A DNA stretch of 8,612 nucleotides from Lachnospiraceae bacterium (GCA_017437705.1 JAFRYJ010000001.1:1-8612); one strand, 5' to 3'; numbered from the stretch's first letter, positions 1 through 7,960 are shown. Numbers and translations are program-made. The notes: generated by a model not told the origin, from the letters alone.

Positions 1-1138
1 ACGGCATGAGGAGCATGTCCGCACCGTCGTACATCCTTCTCGAGAGAGCCTCGTCGAAGGTGATGCGGTCGGCCATGTTGGGTCTCGAATACGATACGCC
101 CTTCAGCATATTCTCATATTCCTCGTCGCCCGTGCCCAGCACCGCCAGCTGCAGATCCTCATTAAGAAGCTCGTCTATCACCGCCTCCAGAAGGTCAAGG
201 CCCTTCTGGCTCGTAAGCCTGCCTATCATGATGATGAGGGGCGTATCCGGTTCTTCGGGAAGTCCCAGCTCCTTCTGGATCGCGGCCTTGCAGGCCCTTT
301 TCCCCGAAAGATCCTCCCGGCTGAAATGGAAGGGTACCCCGGGATCCGCTGCGGGATCGTAGTCCTTTGTATTGATGCCGTTAAGGATGCCGTAAAGCAC
401 CGACGCCCTGTCCCTGAAAATACCGTCCAGATGCTCGCCGTAGTATTCGGTCTTTATCTCCTCGGCATAGGTAGGGCTCACAGTCGTAAGGATATCGCTG
501 TAAAGCACGGCGCCCTTCATGAAATTGATGGCATCGCCGTCCGATCTCAGCTGGTCCCTGGCCGCGGGAACATCATAGAGCCCCAGCACATCACCCAGCA
601 TGAAATCCGACATCTTTCCCTGGAACTTGAGATTATGGATAGTGAAAACGGTCTTGATCTCATCGTATCCAGGAACTCCCCTGTAGAACTCACGCAGGAA
701 TACCGGCGAAAGCGCGGTATGCCAGTCGTTGCAGTGCAGTACGCCGCACTTGAAATCCGGAAGATACTGCAGGAATTCGCAGACGGCCTTTGAGAAGAAG
801 GCGATGCGCTCGCCGTCATCATAGTAGCCGTAGGCCTTGTCCCTGAGGAAATAATACTCGTTGTCGATGAAGTAATAAGTGACGCCGTTGTGCTCAAGGC
901 TCTCCACGCCGCAGTACTGGTCTCTCCAGCCCAGACGCACATTGAAATCGGCAACGTGCTTCATCTTCTTTTTATACTTTTCGTCTATCCCCTTGAATTT
1001 CGGCAGCACGGCCCTGGCGTCCAATCCTGCTTTTTTAAGGGCCCCGGGCAGTGATCCGCCCACATCGCCCAGTCCGCCTGTCTTCATAAAGGGAACGGCC
1101 TCGTAAAAGGCCAGCATTACTCCGGGTCTTTTTTCCAT
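1..1138 (-). CDS. glgA: Glycogen synthase GlgA (ADP-glucose type), C-terminus cut by window edge
   Basis: Transfers glucose from ADP-glucose to the non-reducing end of an alpha-1,4-glucan (GT5 family, cytoplasmic). The 379 visible residues start MEKRPGVMLAFYEAVPF and hold the GT5 hallmarks in order: the KTGGLGDVGGSLP nucleotide-sugar loop (residues 19-31, Lys19 being the family's ADP-glucose-binding Lys), CNDWHTAL near 140, TIHNLKFQG near 170, TTVSPTYAEEI near 225, GILNGI near 255, and GRLTSQKGLDLL opening the second Rossmann lobe. The window ends at ADMLLMP, just before the expected SRFEPCG motif with the catalytic Glu, so roughly 100 residues are missing; this is the window edge, not a broken gene. 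The ATG lies 4 bp after the glgD stop. Its only Shine-Dalgarno-like site, AAAAGGA at 1154-1160, is about 15 nt away, which suggests translational coupling to glgD. A second in-frame ATG (1117) after GGAG is a less likely start. Last gene of the visible cluster. Confidence 0.96.
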   Translation of the reverse strand, partial: MEKRPGVMLAFYEAVPFMKTGGLGDVGGSLPGALKKAGLDARAVLPKFKGIDEKYKKKMKHVADFNVRLGWRDQYCGVESLEHNGVTYYFIDNEYYFLRDKAYGYYDDGERIAFFSKAVCEFLQYLPDFKCGVLHCNDWHTALSPVFLREFYRGVPGYDEIKTVFTIHNLKFQGKMSDFMLGDVLGLYDVPAARDQLRSDGDAINFMKGAVLYSDILTTVSPTYAEEIKTEYYGEHLDGIFRDRASVLYGILNGINTKDYDPAADPGVPFHFSREDLSGKRACKAAIQKELGLPEEPDTPLIIMIGRLTSQKGLDLLEAVIDELLNEDLQLAVLGTGDEEYENMLKGVSYSRPNMADRITFDEALSRRMYDGADMLLMP

Positions 1139-1142
1139 GGCT

Positions 1143-2240
1143 TTACCAGTTATTCCTTTTATCCATTACGAGAATGTCATCCTCTGTGCCCTTTATTACA
1201 GAGCCGCTGCCGATAACATTGTATCTGTCGAGTATGGCGTTTTCCACGATGGCGCCCCTCTTGATGACACAGTTCTGCATTATGATGCTGTTCTTTACCT
1301 TTGCACCCTCTTCGACCTTGACGCCCCTGAAAAGAATGCTGTCCTTAACGGTGCCGTTTACGGTACAGCCCGTAGGGATAAGGGCATTTTCCACCTTGCT
1401 CTTCGCACTGTATACGGTGGGCACCATATCCAGGATCTTTGTCGTAACGGGTCGGTCCGGGTTAAAGAGCTCCTGCCTTACGGAGTATCTTAAAAGCTCC
1501 ATGCTGGTCCTGAAATAAGCCTCTTTCGAATGGATGCTCCTGGAATAGCCGTCAAACTCATAAGTGCAGACCTTGATCTTGTCCAGGTCGGCGGAAAGCG
1601 CATCAAAGAGATCCTTATAATCCACGGCCATATACCAGTCGAGGATCTTCATCAGCAGCTCGTGGTTGATGATGAAGCAGTCGATGAACGCCATCTCACC
1701 GCACCTGACGCCCTTTCTGATGCTCCTGACCGCTCCGAATTCCGTTTCCACCGCATTGAGATAAGGGTTGTCCTTATCGCATTTCTTGACCACCATGGTT
1801 ATGCCGGCAGATGTGTCGATGTGCTGCTTCAGAAGCCCTGCGTAATCCATGTTGTTTACGCAGCTGGTGGCAGACATCAGCACGTAGGGTCTCTGGGACC
1901 TCTGCAGGAATACCATGTTCCTGCGCATGTCACGGAGCAGGAACTTGTGATTCCCGCTGTTTACGCCGAAGACAGAGCCGGGCAGAATGTAAAGTCCGCC
2001 GATCTTTCTGTCCAGGCCCCATTCCTTGCCTGCGCCTACGTGGTCGATGATGGATCTGTATCTGTAGGGCATGAAAATACCTAAGGTAGAAATGCCCGAA
2101 TTTACCATGTTTGAAAGAGGAAAATCGATGAGCCTGTACCTGCCTCCGAAGGGAAGCGAGGCTATGGTCCTCTGATCTGTTAACGATCCCAGTTCGTCAC
2201 TGGAATAATTGGCAGATATAACTCCCATTACTCTTTCCAC
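1143..2240 (-). CDS. glgD: GlgD, non-catalytic/regulatory ADP-glucose pyrophosphorylase subunit
   Basis: Paralogue of GlgC that in Bacillota pairs with it and changes its kinetics. The fold is retained: FGGRYRLIDFPLSN (about 31-44) matches the Glg[12 protein letters not shown] region, and the last ~90 residues are a left-handed beta-helix with hexapeptide-type repeats (SILFRGVKVEEG, SIIMQNCVIKRG). Catalytic features are lost. The [11 protein letters not shown] phosphate loop of GlgC is replaced by SANYSSDELGSLT. The [10 protein letters not shown] segment, whose Asp binds metal, is ATSCVNNMDY here, with Ser in place of that Asp. The EKP motif with the sugar-phosphate Lys is absent. Length (about 365 aa) is normal for GlgD. 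Start choice: AAGGAGG at 2248-2254 sits only 1 nt before the ATG at 2246 but an ideal 7 nt before the in-frame GTG at 2240, so GTG is preferred; the ATG would add two residues. Lies between glgC and glgA, 4 bp before glgA. Confidence 0.93.
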   Translation of the reverse strand: MERVMGVISANYSSDELGSLTDQRTIASLPFGGRYRLIDFPLSNMVNSGISTLGIFMPYRYRSIIDHVGAGKEWGLDRKIGGLYILPGSVFGVNSGNHKFLLRDMRRNMVFLQRSQRPYVLMSATSCVNNMDYAGLLKQHIDTSAGITMVVKKCDKDNPYLNAVETEFGAVRSIRKGVRCGEMAFIDCFIINHELLMKILDWYMAVDYKDLFDALSADLDKIKVCTYEFDGYSRSIHSKEAYFRTSMELLRYSVRQELFNPDRPVTTKILDMVPTVYSAKSKVENALIPTGCTVNGTVKDSILFRGVKVEEGAKVKNSIIMQNCVIKRGAIVENAILDRYNVIGSGSVIKGTEDDILVMDKRNNW

Positions 2241-2253
2241 TGTCATCCCTCCT

Positions 2254-3393
2254 TTATCTGATCACTTCGTTGTCCTCGGAAACGGCGATCTCCGAAGCCG
2301 GATCTTCGGAGCCGTAAACGGCACCTTCCGTTACCTCCGCGCCTTCACCGAGAATGGCCCTTATAACCTTTGCTCCCTTCCTTACCACGGAGCCGGGCTG
2401 GAGCACGGAATCCTTCACGTATGCTCCCTCCTCGATGATGCAGTCCAGTCCTATTATGGAGTGTACTACCGTACCGAGCACCTCTGCTCCGTTGCAGACA
2501 AGGCAGTTCTCTACAACGGCATCATGTCCGATGTACTGGGGCGGGCTGATGTTCTCCTTGCTCAGTATCGGAGCATCCTCTGAATAGAGCTTGAAATCCG
2601 AATTGCTGTCCAGAAGCTCCATGCTCATGCCGTGGAAGCTGTCGATGGTTCCCACGTCTCTCCAGAAACCGGAGAATTCGTAGGAGAAGAGCCTCTTGCC
2701 CTCTGCCAGGAGCTTGGGGATGATGTTCTTTCCGAAGTCGTGATCGGAATCATCATCCGCGGCGTCCTCCAGAAGGGCTTTCTTCAGAACGTCCGCCCTG
2801 AAGACATAGATGCCCATTGAAGCCAGGTCTGATTCGGGCTCCTTCGGCTTCTCCTGGAATCTGATAATACGGTTCTCATTGTCCGTTACCATGATGCCGA
2901 ACCTGGACGCCTCCTCCATGGGTACCCGCATTACGGATACCGTAAGGTCCGCCTCGTGTTCCTCGTGGTACCTGATCATCTTCTGGTAGTCCATCCTGTA
3001 AAGATGATCGCCGGAGAGGATGAGCACATGCTTCGGGTTGTACATATCTATGAAATCCAGGTTCCGATAGATAGCATCAGCCGTTCCGCTGTACCATTCT
3101 CCTCCCTTTTCGGTTGCATACGGGGGAAGGATCGACACGCCGCCGGTGGCGGAGTCCAGATCCCATGATGCACCGGTGCCTATATAGTTGTTCAGGCTGT
3201 AGGGCCGGTACTGTGTAAGAACGCCCACCGTGTCGATATTCGAATTCGCACAGTTGGACAGGGAAAAGTCGATGATCCTGTACTTTCCCGCAAATGCAAC
3301 AGCCGGTTTTGCTATGCGTCTGGTAAGCGGGCCCAGTCGGCTTCCCTGGCCTCCCGCCAGCAGCATGGCAATGCATTTTTTCTTGTTTCTCAA
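2254..3393 (-). CDS. glgC: Glucose-1-phosphate adenylyltransferase GlgC (ADP-glucose pyrophosphorylase)
   Basis: Makes ADP-glucose and pyrophosphate from ATP and glucose-1-phosphate, the committed step of bacterial glycogen synthesis. From the chosen start the protein is 379 aa. It has the nucleotidyltransferase loop [14 protein letters not shown] (11-24), [19 protein letters not shown] (29-47), GGVSILPPY (84-92), [14 protein letters not shown] (99-112), [11 protein letters not shown] with the metal-binding Asp129, FQEKPKEP with Lys182 matching the glucose-1-phosphate Lys of Escherichia coli GlgC, and ASMGIYVF (191-198). A C-terminal beta-helix begins near 285. Start: TTG at 3391-3393 is preceded by GGAGGTG (3400-3406, 6-nt gap) and gives the family-like N-terminus (M)[16 protein letters not shown] longer in-frame reading from a TTG at 3456 has no ribosome binding site and would add 21 residues atypical of GlgC. 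The first in-frame ATG falls inside the conserved loop and cannot be the start. The stop codon runs into the glgD Shine-Dalgarno. All catalytic residues are present, in contrast to GlgD. Confidence 0.96.
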   Translation of the reverse strand: MRNKKKCIAMLLAGGQGSRLGPLTRRIAKPAVAFAGKYRIIDFSLSNCANSNIDTVGVLTQYRPYSLNNYIGTGASWDLDSATGGVSILPPYATEKGGEWYSGTADAIYRNLDFIDMYNPKHVLILSGDHLYRMDYQKMIRYHEEHEADLTVSVMRVPMEEASRFGIMVTDNENRIIRFQEKPKEPESDLASMGIYVFRADVLKKALLEDAADDDSDHDFGKNIIPKLLAEGKRLFSYEFSGFWRDVGTIDSFHGMSMELLDSNSDFKLYSEDAPILSKENISPPQYIGHDAVVENCLVCNGAEVLGTVVHSIIGLDCIIEEGAYVKDSVLQPGSVVRKGAKVIRAILGEGAEVTEGAVYGSEDPASEIAVSEDNEVIR

Positions 3394-3399
3394 GTTACG

Positions 3400-3406
3400 C
3401 ACCTCC
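3400..3406 (-). promoter_or_regulatory. Ribosome binding site of glgC that decides the TTG start
   Basis: On the minus strand this reads GGAGGTG, an excellent match to the 16S rRNA 3' end, 6 nt before the TTG at 3393. No other candidate start of glgC has a comparable site. A GTG at 3402 overlaps the site itself and is ruled out. Confidence 0.75.
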
Positions 3407-3412
3407 GTTTCG

Positions 3413-3455
3413 CCCTTCTTTCGGGGAAGGGACACAAACTGAAATAATATTTTCA
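3413..3455 (-). promoter_or_regulatory. Possible glgC leader: A+T-rich dyad and small hairpin
   Basis: The 129-bp gap between glgP and glgC is the largest inside the cluster. It contains an A+T-rich island in an otherwise G+C-rich spacer. The island carries the dyad TGAAA-N6-TTTCA (3440-3455), which overlaps a TATTAT hexamer (minus strand, 3444-3449) that could be a -10 element; no convincing -35 lies 16-18 bp upstream. Further downstream, CCCTTC (3426-3431 read on the minus strand) can pair with GAAGGG (3413-3418) around a 7-nt loop, placing a 6-bp hairpin just before the glgC ribosome binding site. The rest of the gap shows no other recognisable feature. An internal promoter or processing site is possible but not established. 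Confidence 0.3.
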
Positions 3456-3522
3456 AACATGGCCCTGCCGGCGGTCCGCAGTCCCTTTCCGCGTCATCCT
3501 GCCCGGCTTTCAGGCGGCCATA

Positions 3523-5934
3523 TTATAGATTCCAAATATCATCTGCGTACTCGCGTATGGTCCTGTCACTGGAAAAATACCAGGACTTCGCCGTATTCGT
3601 GACAGACATCCGCGTCCATCTTTCTTTATCCTTATACATCTCGTTCAGCTCATACCAGGCGTTCATGTAGGAGTTGAAATCCCTTAATACGAAGAACTCG
3701 TCGCTCCTCAGGATCGAGTCGAATATGAGATTGAAATTGCCCGAGAGCTTCTCGAAGCTGCCGTCCACCAGCTGGTCGCATACCCTGTGTATCCTGGGAT
3801 CGCCGTTGTAAAGGTCTCTCGGTATATATGAATAATTATTCCTGTATTCTTCGACTTCCTCCGCCCGGAGACCGAAGATCTTGATGTTTTCCTCACCCAC
3901 TCTTTCGGCTATCTCCACCGTGGAACCGTCCAGGGTGCCGAGGGTAACGGCGCCGTTCATCATGAACTTCATGTTGCTGGTACCTGAGGCCTCCATGCCC
4001 GCCGTTGAGATCTGCTCGGAGATGTCCGCCGCAGGATAGATGAGCTGGGCGTTTGAAACCGCAAAATTCGGGATGAATACTACTTTGATCAGGCCTCTTG
4101 TGCGGGGATCGTTATTAACTTCCTCTGCCACAGAGTGAATGAGCCTGATGCAGTCCTTGGCAAAATCGTAGCCCTGGGCCGCTTTTCCGGCAAAGATAAA
4201 GGTAACGGGCTCGATGCTGAAGGACTCATCCTCCCTGATCCTGTTGTAAAGATCCATCACCTTGAACACATTTAAAAGCTGCCTCTTATAGGCGTGGAAC
4301 CTCTTGACCTGGATGTCGAAGATCGAATCCGGATCGACTAAAAGGCCTGTCCGCTTTTCGATATATGCCGCAAGCCTTGCCTTGTTCAGTCTTTTGCTTT
4401 CTCTTACCTTTTCAAGGAACTCCGGATCGTCCCTCTTCTCCAGAAGACCCTCCAGCTTCCTCATATCCTTTATCCAGCCGGGCCCTACCGCTGAAGTGAT
4501 GAGCTCCGAATAGGACGGATTCGACTCCAGCAGGAACCTCCTGTGGGAAACGCCGTTGGTCTTGTTGTTGAACTTCTCCGGCATCAGGCTGTAGAAGTCC
4601 TTGAGCACGTTGTTCTTAAGTATCTCCGTATGAAGGGCGGCAACGCCGTTTACCGAGTGTCCGGCAATAACGGACAGGTTTGCCATCCTTACCTGGCCGT
4701 CCCAGAGGATGGCGGTATTGCGGAGCATCTCGTGCCAGTTGGGCCTGTCCTTGGGGAAGCTCTCGCAGTACCTGCGGTCGATCTCCTCGATGAAATCGTA
4801 CACTCTGGGAAGGAGCTCCCTTATCATCTCGATGGGCCACTTCTCCAGGGCTTCCGGCAGTATCGTGTGATTCGTGTATGATATTGTATTCACCACTGCC
4901 TCCCAGGCAACATCCCAGGAGAGCCCCTCTTCGTCCACCAGCTTCCTCATAAGCTCGGGAGCGCACAGTGCCGGATGGGTGTCGTTGGTGTGGATCGCCA
5001 CGTATTTGGGCAGAAGGCTGAAATCGTCTCCGTGCTCTTCCTTGAAATCCTTAAGTATCGTCGCCAGCCCCGCCGCCGTAAACAGGTATTCCTGCTTGAT
5101 CCTCAGGATCTTGCCCCTGTCGCCGTTGTCGTTGGGGTACAGGATGCTGGTGATGGCCTCGATATCTGCCCTGTATTTCTGGGCGCCGGCGTAGTCGCCG
5201 TTGTTGAAGGCGTCCATGTCGAATCTTTCCTCGCAGGGCTCTGCGCTCCAGAGCCTCAGCGTATTGGAGGTCTCTCCGCCGTAGCCCAGTACGGGAACAT
5301 CATAGGGAACGGCCAGGACCTTTTCCCCGCCGACCCAGCTGAATCTTACCTCGGGTCCCGAGTAATCTCTTTCCACATGGCCCCCGAAGCGCACTTCCAC
5401 CGCGTTCTCCGGGCGCCTTCTCTCCCAGGGATAGCCGTAAGCCAGCCAGTTGTCGGCCTTTTCCACCTGACGTCCGTTTTCTATTTCCTGCTTGAACAGT
5501 CCGAACCTGTAGCGGATGCCGTTGCCGTTGCCCATATAACCGAGGCTTGCCATGGAATCGATGAAGCAGGCCGCCAGCCTTCCCAGACCGCCGTTGCCGA
5601 GGCCGGGATCCCTTTCCCTCTCGCAGAGGGCTTCCAGTGTCTCGCCGTATTCGGCCAGGCCGTCCACTACGATATCCCTGATACCGAGGTTTATAAGGTA
5701 ATTGTCCAGGAGCTTTCCGATAAGGAACTCCATGGAGAAATAATAGATCTTCTTGCTGTCTTCCTTAACAGTTTTCTTTTCCGTCGACGTACGCACCATC
5801 ATCGCCTTTGATGCGATAAGGTCCGCCAGTGCGTAAAACCTGTCCTGGGTGCTGCAGGAGGCGAAATCCTTTCCGAAATTCTCCTCTGCGTTTTCTTCGA
5901 GCTGTACTATAAAATCATATTTTGTTCTGAACAT
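3523..5934 (-). CDS. glgP: Glycogen phosphorylase GlgP
   Basis: Pyridoxal-phosphate enzyme (GT35) that cleaves alpha-1,4-glucan with phosphate to give glucose-1-phosphate; cytoplasmic. At 803 aa it has the usual bacterial length. Visible family features: YYFSMEFLIGKLLDN (64-78); the glycine-rich DPGLGNGGLGRLAACF (109-124); AIHTNDTHPAL (313-323), a variant of the common LNDTHP motif; NHTILPEALEKW (355-366); KFNNKTNGVSHRRFL (454-468); FDIQVKRFHAYKRQLLN (539-555); and the phosphorylase signature EASGTSNMKFMMN (648-660), where Lys656 should form the Schiff base with the cofactor. No truncation or frameshift is seen. The ATG start is preceded only by a weak GGGATGG-like site. The 60-bp spacer from glgB has no obvious promoter, so co-transcription with glgB is likely. 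Having the degradative enzyme inside the biosynthetic cluster fits a stored-carbon turnover operon. Maltodextrin phosphorylase activity cannot be excluded from sequence, but the neighbours favour glycogen. Confidence 0.96.
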   Translation of the reverse strand: MFRTKYDFIVQLEENAEENFGKDFASCSTQDRFYALADLIASKAMMVRTSTEKKTVKEDSKKIYYFSMEFLIGKLLDNYLINLGIRDIVVDGLAEYGETLEALCERERDPGLGNGGLGRLAACFIDSMASLGYMGNGNGIRYRFGLFKQEIENGRQVEKADNWLAYGYPWERRRPENAVEVRFGGHVERDYSGPEVRFSWVGGEKVLAVPYDVPVLGYGGETSNTLRLWSAEPCEERFDMDAFNNGDYAGAQKYRADIEAITSILYPNDNGDRGKILRIKQEYLFTAAGLATILKDFKEEHGDDFSLLPKYVAIHTNDTHPALCAPELMRKLVDEEGLSWDVAWEAVVNTISYTNHTILPEALEKWPIEMIRELLPRVYDFIEEIDRRYCESFPKDRPNWHEMLRNTAILWDGQVRMANLSVIAGHSVNGVAALHTEILKNNVLKDFYSLMPEKFNNKTNGVSHRRFLLESNPSYSELITSAVGPGWIKDMRKLEGLLEKRDDPEFLEKVRESKRLNKARLAAYIEKRTGLLVDPDSIFDIQVKRFHAYKRQLLNVFKVMDLYNRIREDESFSIEPVTFIFAGKAAQGYDFAKDCIRLIHSVAEEVNNDPRTRGLIKVVFIPNFAVSNAQLIYPAADISEQISTAGMEASGTSNMKFMMNGAVTLGTLDGSTVEIAERVGEENIKIFGLRAEEVEEYRNNYSYIPRDLYNGDPRIHRVCDQLVDGSFEKLSGNFNLIFDSILRSDEFFVLRDFNSYMNAWYELNEMYKDKERWTRMSVTNTAKSWYFSSDRTIREYADDIWNL

Positions 5935-5953
5935 GTATCCATCCCGGCTTGCG

Positions 5954-5965
5954 GCATCATGATGC
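5954..5965. repeat. 12-bp perfect palindrome in the glgB-glgP spacer
   Basis: GCATCATGATGC is identical to its reverse complement. On the minus strand it is flanked by CCCGG upstream and CCGGG downstream; these can also pair, and the downstream arm runs into the weak glgP ribosome binding site (GGGATGG). It may be a small translational control hairpin or coincidence. The 60-bp spacer has no other recognisable element. Confidence 0.35.
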
Positions 5966-5994
5966 TCATGTGCCCCGGGCCTTTCTAAAGTTTA

Positions 5995-7911
5995 TTATTG
6001 CTTCTTCTTTTTTGCGGGCCTGCTTCCGCGGCACCGCTTATATATGGCTCCGCCGATGGGAGGAGTCTTTACGACGATCGACCATTCCTTTCCGTGGAAG
6101 GGTACCTTCTCCGCCTTTATCCTGCCGGGATTCACCCTGCCGGAGCCGCCGAACCTCACATCGTCCGAATTGATGATCTCCTCGTAATATCCCTCTGCAG
6201 GCACCCCGATGCGGAATTCATCGTAGCACTCGGGCGCAAAGTTAAGGATGATCGTCAGGGCGTCCGCCGGGTCGTTGCCGTGGCGGGCAAAGATGATGGT
6301 GGACTGCTCCCTGTCGTCGGCCTCCAGCCACTCGTAGCCGTCGTAGGAATAGCCTCTCTGCCACAGCGCCTTCTCCTTTTTGTAAAGGGCGTTCAGCTCC
6401 CTGCAGAACTGCTGATATTCCCTGTGCTTGTCGTAATCCAGCAGGAACCACTCGATGCCCTCGTAATACCGCCACTCGATGAACTGGGCGATCTCGTTGC
6501 CCATGAAGTTGTGCTTGCCGCCGGTATGGCAGATCTGATACAGCAGCAAAGACCGCATGCCGGCGAATTTCCTCCAGTAGTCACCGGGCATCCTCTCTAT
6601 AAGGGAGCACTTTCCGTGGACCACCTCGTCATGTGAAAACGCCAGAATGAAGTTCTCGCTGAAGGCGTACATGATAGAGAATGTGAGAAGCTCGTGATTG
6701 CCGGGCCTGTAGGGGAAGTCCGTCTTCATGTAATTAAGCGTATCGTGCATCCACCCCATATCCCATTTGTAATGGAAGCCCAGGCCGCCCTCCGAAGGCG
6801 GATATGTCACAAGGGCCCAGGCGGTGCTCTCCTCGGCGATCATCATTACGTCGGGGTGAAGCCTGCCCATGGTGCTGTTCAGCTGCCTGATGAATTCGAT
6901 GGCCTCCAGGTCCTCTTCCGTGCCGTTTCTGTTGTAACGCTTGCGGGAAGGATCGTCGATGCCGAAGTTCAGGTAGAGCATGCTCGTAACTCCGTCGATC
7001 CTGATGCCGTCGGCGTGATACTTCTCCACCCAGAACAGGGCGTTCGAGAGAAGGAAGCTCCTTACCTCGCCCCTGCCGAAATCGAACTTGCTGGTCCCCC
7101 ACTGGGGATGATCCGTATCCTCGTAAAGCTTGCTGCCGTTGAACTGATACAGTCCGTGGGCGTCCCTGCAGAAATGGCCGGGCACCCAGTCCAGGATGAC
7201 CCCCAGCCCCGCCTGATGGCATCTGTCCACGAAATTCATGAACTCGGCGGGAGATCCGTATCTGGAGGTCGCAGCATAATAGCTGGTTATCTGATAGCCC
7301 CAGGAGCCGTCGAAGGGATGCTCCATGACCGGCATGAGCTCCAGGTGTGTATATCCCATTTCCGCCGCGTAGGGGATAAGCTCGTCTGCCAGCTCGCCGT
7401 AGGTATAATATGAACCGTCCTCATGACGCTTCCAGGAGCCGAGATGCACCTCGTAGATATTGAGGGGGCGGTTCATATGGCCCCATCTTTTCCTCCGGCC
7501 GATCCAGGACCAGTCGTTCCATTTATATCTGTCGATATCGAATATCCTGGACGCCGTCTCCGGCGGCTGCTCCGCATAAAATGCGTAGGGGTCCGCCTTG
7601 AAATACGTCTCGTCGTCCTTCGTCCTGATGTAGTATTTATAGATATCGCCGTCGGCCGCGCCGGGCACGAAGGCATGCCAGATCCCGCCTGCGTCCGGAG
7701 TCATGGGATACCGGTCCGTATCCCACGCGCAGAACGAACCGGTTACGCTTACGCTCCGCGCCCAGGGCACCCAGACGGTAAATTCCGTACCGGCTTTACC
7801 GTCCTTTTCCGCCGGATGAGCTCCGAAATAGTTCCAGCCGTCTCTCAGGGATCCGTTTTTATAATCATCTTCGTTGAAAGTTATGATGTCGTTTCTCTTC
7901 AATTCTGTCAC
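5995..7911 (-). CDS. glgB: 1,4-alpha-glucan branching enzyme GlgB
   Basis: Cuts an alpha-1,4 chain and re-attaches it through an alpha-1,6 bond (GH13), making glycogen branched. At 638 aa it is the short form with a single N-terminal CBM48 domain (about 40-125: GTEFTVWVPWARSVSVTGSF, DIYKYYI, KADPYAFYAE). The catalytic barrel opens at NIYEVHLGSW (151-160). Conserved GH13 regions are intact: VILDWVPGHF (238-247), DGIRIDGVTSMLY with nucleophile Asp306, MIAEEST with acid/base Glu360, and FSHDEVVHGK with Asp428. A beta-sandwich C-terminal domain follows, ending in the basic tail RPAKKKKQ. The start is GTG at 7909-7911 with GGAG 4 nt upstream. A TTG three codons downstream (7902) has an alternative AAAGGTGA site with good spacing, so the start is uncertain by three residues. 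Glu and Asp codon use and G+C content look like those of the neighbours. First gene of the cluster, with its own promoter upstream. Confidence 0.96.
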   Translation of the reverse strand: MTELKRNDIITFNEDDYKNGSLRDGWNYFGAHPAEKDGKAGTEFTVWVPWARSVSVTGSFCAWDTDRYPMTPDAGGIWHAFVPGAADGDIYKYYIRTKDDETYFKADPYAFYAEQPPETASRIFDIDRYKWNDWSWIGRRKRWGHMNRPLNIYEVHLGSWKRHEDGSYYTYGELADELIPYAAEMGYTHLELMPVMEHPFDGSWGYQITSYYAATSRYGSPAEFMNFVDRCHQAGLGVILDWVPGHFCRDAHGLYQFNGSKLYEDTDHPQWGTSKFDFGRGEVRSFLLSNALFWVEKYHADGIRIDGVTSMLYLNFGIDDPSRKRYNRNGTEEDLEAIEFIRQLNSTMGRLHPDVMMIAEESTAWALVTYPPSEGGLGFHYKWDMGWMHDTLNYMKTDFPYRPGNHELLTFSIMYAFSENFILAFSHDEVVHGKCSLIERMPGDYWRKFAGMRSLLLYQICHTGGKHNFMGNEIAQFIEWRYYEGIEWFLLDYDKHREYQQFCRELNALYKKEKALWQRGYSYDGYEWLEADDREQSTIIFARHGNDPADALTIILNFAPECYDEFRIGVPAEGYYEEIINSDDVRFGGSGRVNPGRIKAEKVPFHGKEWSIVVKTPPIGGAIYKRCRGSRPAKKKKQ

Positions 7912-7924
7912 CTTTCTCCAGATC

Positions 7925-7960
7925 CGTATAAAAAGATACTTTTACGTATCTAATTATACG
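7925..7960. promoter_or_regulatory. 36-bp two-tier palindrome over the glgB promoter (putative operator)
   Basis: An outer pair CGTATAA (7925-7931) / TTATACG (7954-7960) and an inner pair AGATAC (7934-7939) / GTATCT (7946-7951) are arranged symmetrically, separated by AA on each side (7932-7933 and 7952-7953), with a 6-nt centre (TTTTAC). All 13 arm positions are complementary. It covers the glgB -10 box and the expected transcription start, so only part would be in the mRNA; this favours a DNA operator for a dimeric or tetrameric repressor over an RNA hairpin. The regulator is not identifiable from the window. Confidence 0.55.

Noticed and set aside
326..793. Plus-strand open frames antisense to glgA and glgD (also 1530-2084)
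   Set aside because: The minus-strand frames contain every expected family motif; the antisense translations contain none.
3440..3455. Candidate CcpA cre site in the glgP-glgC gap
   Set aside because: The arms TGAAA/TTTCA match, but the centre is 6 nt instead of 4 and lacks the CG core, so it does not meet the cre consensus.
4975..5811. 278-codon open frame on the plus strand antisense to glgP
   Set aside because: It lies wholly inside a well-supported phosphorylase gene. Its product shows no recognisable domain and it has no independent ribosome binding site that I can see. Such open antisense frames are expected from the codon bias of this DNA.
6694..7413. 239-codon open frame on the plus strand antisense to glgB (with similar ones at 5998-6636 and 7423-7953)
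   Set aside because: These are all opposite the intact GH13 reading frame, with low-complexity-like composition and no family resemblance. They are shadows of glgB.
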